DNA of 11,597 nt. It comes from Chrysochromulina parva. Its lineage: Eukaryota; Haptophyta; Prymnesiales; Chrysochromulinaceae. Below are positions 7,001-11,597 of this stretch, one piece after another; positions within the stretch are counted from its first letter, which is position 1, and the number at the start of each line of letters is the position of its first letter. A model generated the notes under the pieces. It did not search any database and was not told the DNA's origin. It saw nothing but the letters and a program-made list of their open reading frames with translations. A program made the translations under genes and the position numbers. Location: NCBI GenBank assembly GCA_002887195.1, contig PJAB01001901.1:1-11597 (forward strand), given 5' to 3'.

Positions 7001-7032
7001 AAGTCCGGGTTGAGCAAAGTCCGGGTTGAGCA
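7001..7032. repeat. 16-bp tandem duplication
   Basis: aagtccgggttgagca occurs at 7001-7016 and immediately again at 7017-7032, without mismatch. It lies in the 3' flank of the membrane protein gene. Confidence 0.9.
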
Positions 7033-7187
7033 TATGAGCGATATGTTTTCCGTGCAATTGCGTTGTTTCCGTGCTGCGTGCTCCCTACCCGGAGCCACCT
7101 ACAAGACTCCCACCTACAAGTAGTAGCCCGAGCAACAATTGCCGAGCAACCCCGCTAGCCCTGCGCTCCACTTCTCTCTCACGTACA

Positions 7188-10100
7188 TCACACATGGTCC
7201 ATGAAGTCCTTCCTTTCAGGCTCCGAAAACGAGCTTGACTCAGCGCCTCCCCCACAGCGACGGACGTCTTTAACGAGGCTCGTGGCAGGGAACACAGCCG
7301 ACAGACCTGGGGAAAGACCTGGAGGCAGCTTGCCAGGGCGCTTGCCAAGGGACTTGGCAGCACCGGCACCGTAGATCCCAGGAACTGACTTGGGCAGCCC
7401 GCTGGGCAGCGAAGCGCGCGCCCGAGTTACCCGCTCCTGTACCGTTTCAAAACGGTACACGAGATTTGGCACTAACGCTTGGTTACGATCTGGATGCTGC
7501 TCTGGCAATGCGACGCTCATACCATCTTCGTCATTGTCATACTCATCAGCGTCAAACATCAACGCGGTCCTGTTCATGTTCTCAACCAGCCACTGCATCC
7601 CTGGACGCATCTCCACTTCGGAGGAGCTGATAGAGTCCCGGCTAGCGTCCCAAGCACCGAAGTCGACCAGAGACATGTCCCGTTCGCTGACAACGCCGAC
7701 ACCGAGCAAAGCGGCAGCAGCAGCGGCTTTTGGATCTGCCACAAACGCCAAGAAAGCGAGGTCGCCCCTAACGGCCGCCTCCTTCGCGGCCGCTTCCCTT
7801 GTCTCGGCCGTGGCGGCCTCAAGCTCCTCCACGGCTGCGGCCGCCTCCTCTTCCAATCTCTTGAGCCTTTCGCTCTGAGCGAACTTTTGCCGTGTAAGGG
7901 TGGCGGCCTCCGTGTTCTGACGCTCAAGGTGCTCCTGTGCGAGCGCCACCTCCATCTCGGACGCGCCGCTTTTGTCCCAGGCGAGCAAAGCGGCAACAGC
8001 AACAGCGGCTTTCGGATCTGTCACAAACGCCAGGAAAGCGAGGTCGCCCCTCGCGGCCGCCTCCCTCGCGGCCGCCTCCCTTGCGGCTTCGACCGCGGGC
8101 GAGGCGAAGGTGGCTTCGGTGACGGCTGCCACCGGCTCCACTGCCGCCGGAACTACGCTGCTTGCTGCAAGCAGCGACGGCGGCGTTGTCGGCCCGTAAG
8201 CAGCTGCAATCGTTGCCTCATTGATTGAGCTGGTGCCGCTGGGTAACAGCGCTTCACGGTCATCGCTCGGATTCACCGTTCGCTTGGTACGCCCGAAGAT
8301 CGAGAGCGGTGATCGTGTCTGCGCTGCCACCGGCTCCACTACCGCCGTCTCTGCTTCCGCCGGCTCCGTTGCCGCGTGCACGTCGAGCAGAGATCGGCCT
8401 GGTGGTTGTTTGGAATTCGGACTCGAAGCTTTCGAGATGCCGAAGGAGCTGGAAGAGCCCCACTCTTCTTCTCCGGCCATCCTTCTCTTCGCCTGACGTC
8501 CACGTCTGGATGTGCCGATACGTCGCTTTTCTAACGAAGCTGGTTCTGTAGAAAGTGAACCTTTAGCGTTCGAGACTAAACCTGCTGCCTGGCCGCCTCC
8601 AGCTTGTTCAAAGTACTGCTCATCCACCTTGATGAAGCTGTCAATCCTGAGGAGCACTTCAAATGTGGCAATGTCCTCGTCGCTGAACTCCTGCTTCGTG
8701 CGCAAGGCAGCTTCGAGTCGTTTGCTAAAGATCTCAGAGCCCGCCGTGGGCTTCTGAGGACCGACCTTCGTCCAGTGCGAGCCAATGCCCACGCGTGATT
8801 TCAAGGCCGTCCTGTACCGGATCTGATTCATCTGCACCTTTCTCAGCGAGACGCCCTCGCGTTTCAGGTTCCTCTTGGTCAGGAAGGCCCTTTGGATCAG
8901 CACGGCTGCGAGAGGCTTTTGTCCGGCGCCCTGCCACCGCTGTTTGGTGCGCACTTGGTGACCCCGGACCTTGGATTGAACTTTCGTGGCCGCTCTCTGC
9001 TTCTTCCCGTATCGCTTTCTGGCCGCGACGTTGAACTTGCTAGCCGCATACTTTTGACGCATGTTGAACAGAAGGTTGTCCATAACTGCAGCGATGGCTT
9101 CGGCCTCTTCCGCCACGGACGCGGCAGCGTTGACCCCTTCGTCCAGAAACGTCTCCAAGAGGCCATCCCCGGTATCCATGCCTATCAGCGCCGCAAGCAT
9201 GCTAGGGATGACCGCAAGGAAGCCTACGATGGCGATGCAGCATTCCGTGACTGACATCCCTTTCATGTTGTACACACACCTGATCAGCTGCACCACGATG
9301 GCTTCGTATCCTTTCTCAAGGATGGGAATGAACATCCCAAATAGCAGCAGCAAGAAGACAGCCATTTGAATCAGCGGCTGGAGGTCGAACAGCTCGGGGA
9401 AACCCGACACGAGCAGCAGGAGCGTGCACGTACCCTCTGTCAGGTACTGCGCGGTGATGACAAAGTTGTCGATGCGGTCGGCGGACGGGCCGCCAAACAT
9501 CGTGTACACGGCAATGCCATATTGCAGGCAGATTACCGCGAACATCTGCGCGTCGGCCTCCGGAGAGCCCGGCTCGATGCGAGGGCCGATGCCTGTGAGA
9601 ATCGCGATGCTCAGCTGAATGAGGAGCAGCAGCCACTCGTACAAGATGCCGCTGATTCCGTAGCTACCCGAGGCGCGGTTGAGCCAGAGCAATTTATTGC
9701 CGTCGATTGCATCTCCTGCACGTGGGCGGAGGAGCACCACTGGATGGGCGAGAAGTCGCTCTGTGCGGTCGGGCTCCACGACGTCTTCCTTGGACTTGGT
9801 CCAGTCGCCGCGTACGCGATTCATCAGGTTGAACCTCTTGCCTCGGATTCTTTCTGGACAGCACCTAAGGCGTACCTTCGAGATCAGCCAGTACGCCGGA
9901 TCATCCACCTCTGACAGATCCGCAGGCTCGAACCACTCCCATGAGTCCGCAGAGTAATACCGCCAAAAGTGAAGCAGCGTCACGAAGCCCGATAGAAAGA
10001 ACAGCCCGACGACGGCGAGGATGACGAGACCCGGCCAGCGGCATTCGGCTATGGTGCACGTGATCGACGTGTCCAGCAGGAGCTCTATGGACTTCCCGAC

Positions 10101-11597
10101 CAGCCCGGTGATGAAGATTGACATGACCAGATTCTGCATGCTTGGAAAGACGAAGATGGCGGGAAGCGGCTTGAATGGGGAGGCCTTGCCCAAGGCAAAC
10201 TTGTCCGGCTCGTTCATTTTCTCCTCGTAGTATTTCTTGTTCATGCGCTTCTTCCAGTAGATCTGCGCGCCCACTTGGATGGACGTGACGAGCGACAAGG
10301 CCATGACGAACGTCACTAGGTTGTCAATGAGAGCAGCCAGCGTGTCCGGCGCGTCCTCGCCACACTCTATTGCCGATCCCCCCTCCCCACCGCCTCCGTC
10401 GGCGAGACGCCGCCGACCCCAATCGACGCAGTCCAGAGAGTCGTCTGTGTTGCTCCCGTTGATGTCCGCGTCACTGCTGGTTGCATTCTCACTCAGGTCG
10501 ACCAACCGACGTGCCAGCCAGATTGATAGCCGTCGCCGGCTGCTGCCGCTGCCGCCGCCGCCGCCGCCAAAGGCGCCAAAGGACCCCGAGGCCCATCCCA
10601 TGCCATCAGCTACTCCGCTCTGCAACTCGCTCTGGTTGGCGGCCAGCCCAGAGGACGCGCTGAAGCGCTGCACTCCAAAGATGAGCGGCGCCACGCCGCC
10701 ACCGGCACCGCCACCAGCACCGCCACCACCAGCACCTCCCGCGGCGCCACCCACGGCACCGCCCACGGCTCCTGCAACCGCTGCAGCCACGGCAGCAGCA
10801 ACCACAGTTGTCACAGCAGCCGTGACCGCGTCAATGGTTGCGGCGGTCGCATCGGGCGCTGGCGGTGGGGGTGGAAGATTGCCCCGGATGGTGATGAGGC
10901 CGAGACGCGGATGCATGTACTGGGCATACAGCGAAGATACGGAGACGCTCACTTGCACGCCGGTCGCATCAGAGAGGCTCGCGATGAGATCAGAGGTATC
11001 CATGAGCGTCACGAAAAGGTCCGCAGCCACGCCGTTGGCCAAACGCACGTTGCTGGCCATCACTGCGATGCTCACGTCAGCGCGGAGTCCCGTGAGAGCT
11101 GAAGCCTCGATGGAGCTGTTGCGCAAGGTTGCGGTCGGGCAGCTAAAGGCCGTCGTAGGGCACGTCACCGAGCTCAGCTCCGCGACTGCCGCGTTGAGCC
11201 TCTCTGGACCGGTGGTCGCATCGAGAACGTCTCCACTGGCAACAAAGGATCGATCGACTTGGAGGTTGAGGAAGTGGTAGTACAGTGGTGGCGAGCTCGG
11301 CGGGTCTGGCGGGTCGGGCGGGGCGGGCGGCGGCTGCGGCGGCTGCGGCGGCAGTCTTGGCGATGGCGTCGATGGCGTCGATGGCATCGCTTGCTGCAAG
11401 CGGCGGGTTCCAATGGCGGTCGGCGCTGGCAGCCTGGGCTGAGGTGGACCGGCAGGCGGCCTCGGAGGCGGGTTGGCAGGCCTCGGCGGCAACCTCGGTG
11501 GCGGTGGCGACGGCGGCGGGGACGGCAGCACTGCTGAAACCTCACAGCGTGTCACCTCGGCGAAGTCGCACATGGCCGCATCAGCGGCAGCTTGGAA
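7188..11597 (-). CDS. Large multi-pass membrane protein with Pro-rich ectodomain, IQ motifs and coiled coil; 5' end probably cut
   Basis: One open frame runs to the window edge; the first ATG seen is at 11573, but eight in-frame codons upstream have no stop and no signal peptide is visible, so the start is probably outside. Numbering from that ATG (1461 residues): a Pro-rich stretch at 16-97, a beta/alpha ectodomain at about 98-230 with two Cys, a second Pro run at 233-240, an Ala/Val/Gly helix at 243-285, then hydrophobic segments at about 415-437, 472-499, 514-537, 641-661, 677-694, 706-724, 735-752 and 776-797. A cytoplasmic tail has an IQ motif at 865-875 (VQSKVRGHQVR), a weaker one at 893-903, and a coiled coil at about 1205-1268. 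The multi-pass block resembles the TRP/polycystin-like proteins of protists and algae, but I cannot confirm a pore. A calmodulin-regulated channel or mechanosensor is an inference. No introns are needed across 4.4 kb, unlike the neighbouring gene. Confidence 0.8.
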   Translation of the reverse strand, partial: FQAAADAAMCDFAEVTRCEVSAVLPSPPPSPPPPRLPPRPANPPPRPPAGPPQPRLPAPTAIGTRRLQQAMPSTPSTPSPRLPPQPPQPPPAPPDPPDPPSSPPLYYHFLNLQVDRSFVASGDVLDATTGPERLNAAVAELSSVTCPTTAFSCPTATLRNSSIEASALTGLRADVSIAVMASNVRLANGVAADLFVTLMDTSDLIASLSDATGVQVSVSVSSLYAQYMHPRLGLITIRGNLPPPPPAPDATAATIDAVTAAVTTVVAAAVAAAVAGAVGGAVGGAAGGAGGGGAGGGAGGGVAPLIFGVQRFSASSGLAANQSELQSGVADGMGWASGSFGAFGGGGGGSGSSRRRLSIWLARRLVDLSENATSSDADINGSNTDDSLDCVDWGRRRLADGGGGEGGSAIECGEDAPDTLAALIDNLVTFVMALSLVTSIQVGAQIYWKKRMNKKYYEEKMNEPDKFALGKASPFKPLPAIFVFPSMQNLVMSIFITGLVGKSIELLLDTSITCTIAECRWPGLVILAVVGLFFLSGFVTLLHFWRYYSADSWEWFEPADLSEVDDPAYWLISKVRLRCCPERIRGKRFNLMNRVRGDWTKSKEDVVEPDRTERLLAHPVVLLRPRAGDAIDGNKLLWLNRASGSYGISGILYEWLLLLIQLSIAILTGIGPRIEPGSPEADAQMFAVICLQYGIAVYTMFGGPSADRIDNFVITAQYLTEGTCTLLLLVSGFPELFDLQPLIQMAVFLLLLFGMFIPILEKGYEAIVVQLIRCVYNMKGMSVTECCIAIVGFLAVIPSMLAALIGMDTGDGLLETFLDEGVNAAASVAEEAEAIAAVMDNLLFNMRQKYAASKFNVAARKRYGKKQRAATKVQSKVRGHQVRTKQRWQGAGQKPLAAVLIQRAFLTKRNLKREGVSLRKVQMNQIRYRTALKSRVGIGSHWTKVGPQKPTAGSEIFSKRLEAALRTKQEFSDEDIATFEVLLRIDSFIKVDEQYFEQAGGGQAAGLVSNAKGSLSTEPASLEKRRIGTSRRGRQAKRRMAGEEEWGSSSSFGISKASSPNSKQPPGRSLLDVHAATEPAEAETAVVEPVAAQTRSPLSIFGRTKRTVNPSDDREALLPSGTSSINEATIAAAYGPTTPPSLLAASSVVPAAVEPVAAVTEATFASPAVEAAREAAAREAAARGDLAFLAFVTDPKAAVAVAALLAWDKSGASEMEVALAQEHLERQNTEAATLTRQKFAQSERLKRLEEEAAAAVEELEAATAETREAAAKEAAVRGDLAFLAFVADPKAAAAAALLGVGVVSERDMSLVDFGAWDASRDSISSSEVEMRPGMQWLVENMNRTALMFDADEYDNDEDGMSVALPEQHPDRNQALVPNLVYRFETVQERVTRARASLPSGLPKSVPGIYGAGAAKSLGKRPGKLPPGLSPGLSAVFPATSLVKDVRRCGGGAESSSFSEPERKDFMDHV
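7704..8094. repeat. Roughly 100-bp duplicated segment within the membrane protein gene (7704-7800 and 7983-8094)
   Basis: The two copies are 279 bp apart and share long identical runs, such as aaagcgaggtcgcccct. They encode the paired segments EAAARGDLAFLAFVTDPKAA (about residues 1171-1190) and EAAVRGDLAFLAFVADPKAA (about 1265-1284), one on each side of the coiled coil. The offset is 93 codons, so the frame is kept. The repeated block is an Ala-rich helix followed by a short hydrophobic stretch. Confidence 0.88.

Larger units (their letters stand above)
6471..7187. other. Intergenic gap between two minus-strand genes; no gene recognised
   Basis: This holds the 3' flank of the membrane protein gene (right) and the 5' flank of the cap methyltransferase gene (left). 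It is visibly less GC-rich and less repetitive than the coding regions. An open frame at 6668-6910 (+) has no domain and uneven composition, so I reject it. Small items seen are an AATAAA on the minus strand at 6619-6614, a hairpin at 6911-6927, a duplicated ggttccatg (6869-6877, 6882-6890) and a 16-bp tandem pair at 7001-7032. I cannot assign a promoter or polyadenylation site; the AATAAA lies about 570 nt past the membrane protein stop, rather far for its signal. Confidence 0.55.

Noticed and set aside
10279..11280. 333-codon open frame on the + strand
   Set aside because: It is antisense to the membrane protein gene in a GC-rich, Ala/Pro/Gly-coding region, which favours long open antisense frames. 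The minus-strand frame covers it entirely with membrane and ectodomain features.

Overview
The window is GC-rich nuclear DNA from a eukaryote, most likely a microalga. The evidence is an intron-split mRNA cap methyltransferase gene with GT-AG introns, good -3 purines at start codons, and a large membrane protein with algal-style Pro-rich and Ala/Gly-rich segments. The membrane-protein layout (Pro-rich stretches, a beta-rich ectodomain, an Ala/Val/Gly helix, then a multi-pass block) reminds me of haptophyte genomes. That placement is an impression, not a demonstrated fact.

Layout from left to right. (1) Positions 293-1006 (+) carry a short intronless gene for a 237-residue protein that I do not recognise. 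(2) Positions 1007-1869 are a GC-rich gap with two sets of minisatellites between convergent genes. (3) Positions 6470-1870 (-) carry a complete four-exon gene for a cap-specific ribose 2'-O-methyltransferase of the CMTR1 type. Its predicted 1288-residue product has an acidic and RS-rich N-terminus, a G-patch, an FtsJ-like catalytic domain with the K-D-K-E tetrad, a guanylyltransferase-like domain and a C-terminal WW-like domain. (4) Positions 6471-7187 are a gap with no recognisable gene. (5) Positions 11597-7188 (-) carry one very long open frame, probably cut at its 5' end by the window edge. It encodes a multi-pass membrane protein with a Pro-rich ectodomain, about eight membrane helices, two IQ motifs and a coiled-coil tail.

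The most unusual part is how the methyltransferase gene is built. All three of its introns consist largely of tandem repeats. The units have different lengths (10/11 bp in a 54-bp higher-order pattern, about 10 bp, and 23 bp), yet all share a TGATKRCC-like core on the gene strand. In two introns this core supplies a CTGAT branch-point-like site 28-30 nt before the acceptor. In the third, every unit resembles the exon-intron junction and most units carry GTGAGT. The same gene has a 47-bp triplication at its stop codon and several in-frame coding duplications in its N-terminal half. The locus looks strongly shaped by local tandem duplication.

The cap methyltransferase would act in the nucleus on nascent capped transcripts, while the third gene product is a membrane protein, possibly a Ca/calmodulin-responsive channel or sensor. 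Nothing in the sequence suggests that the three genes work in one pathway.
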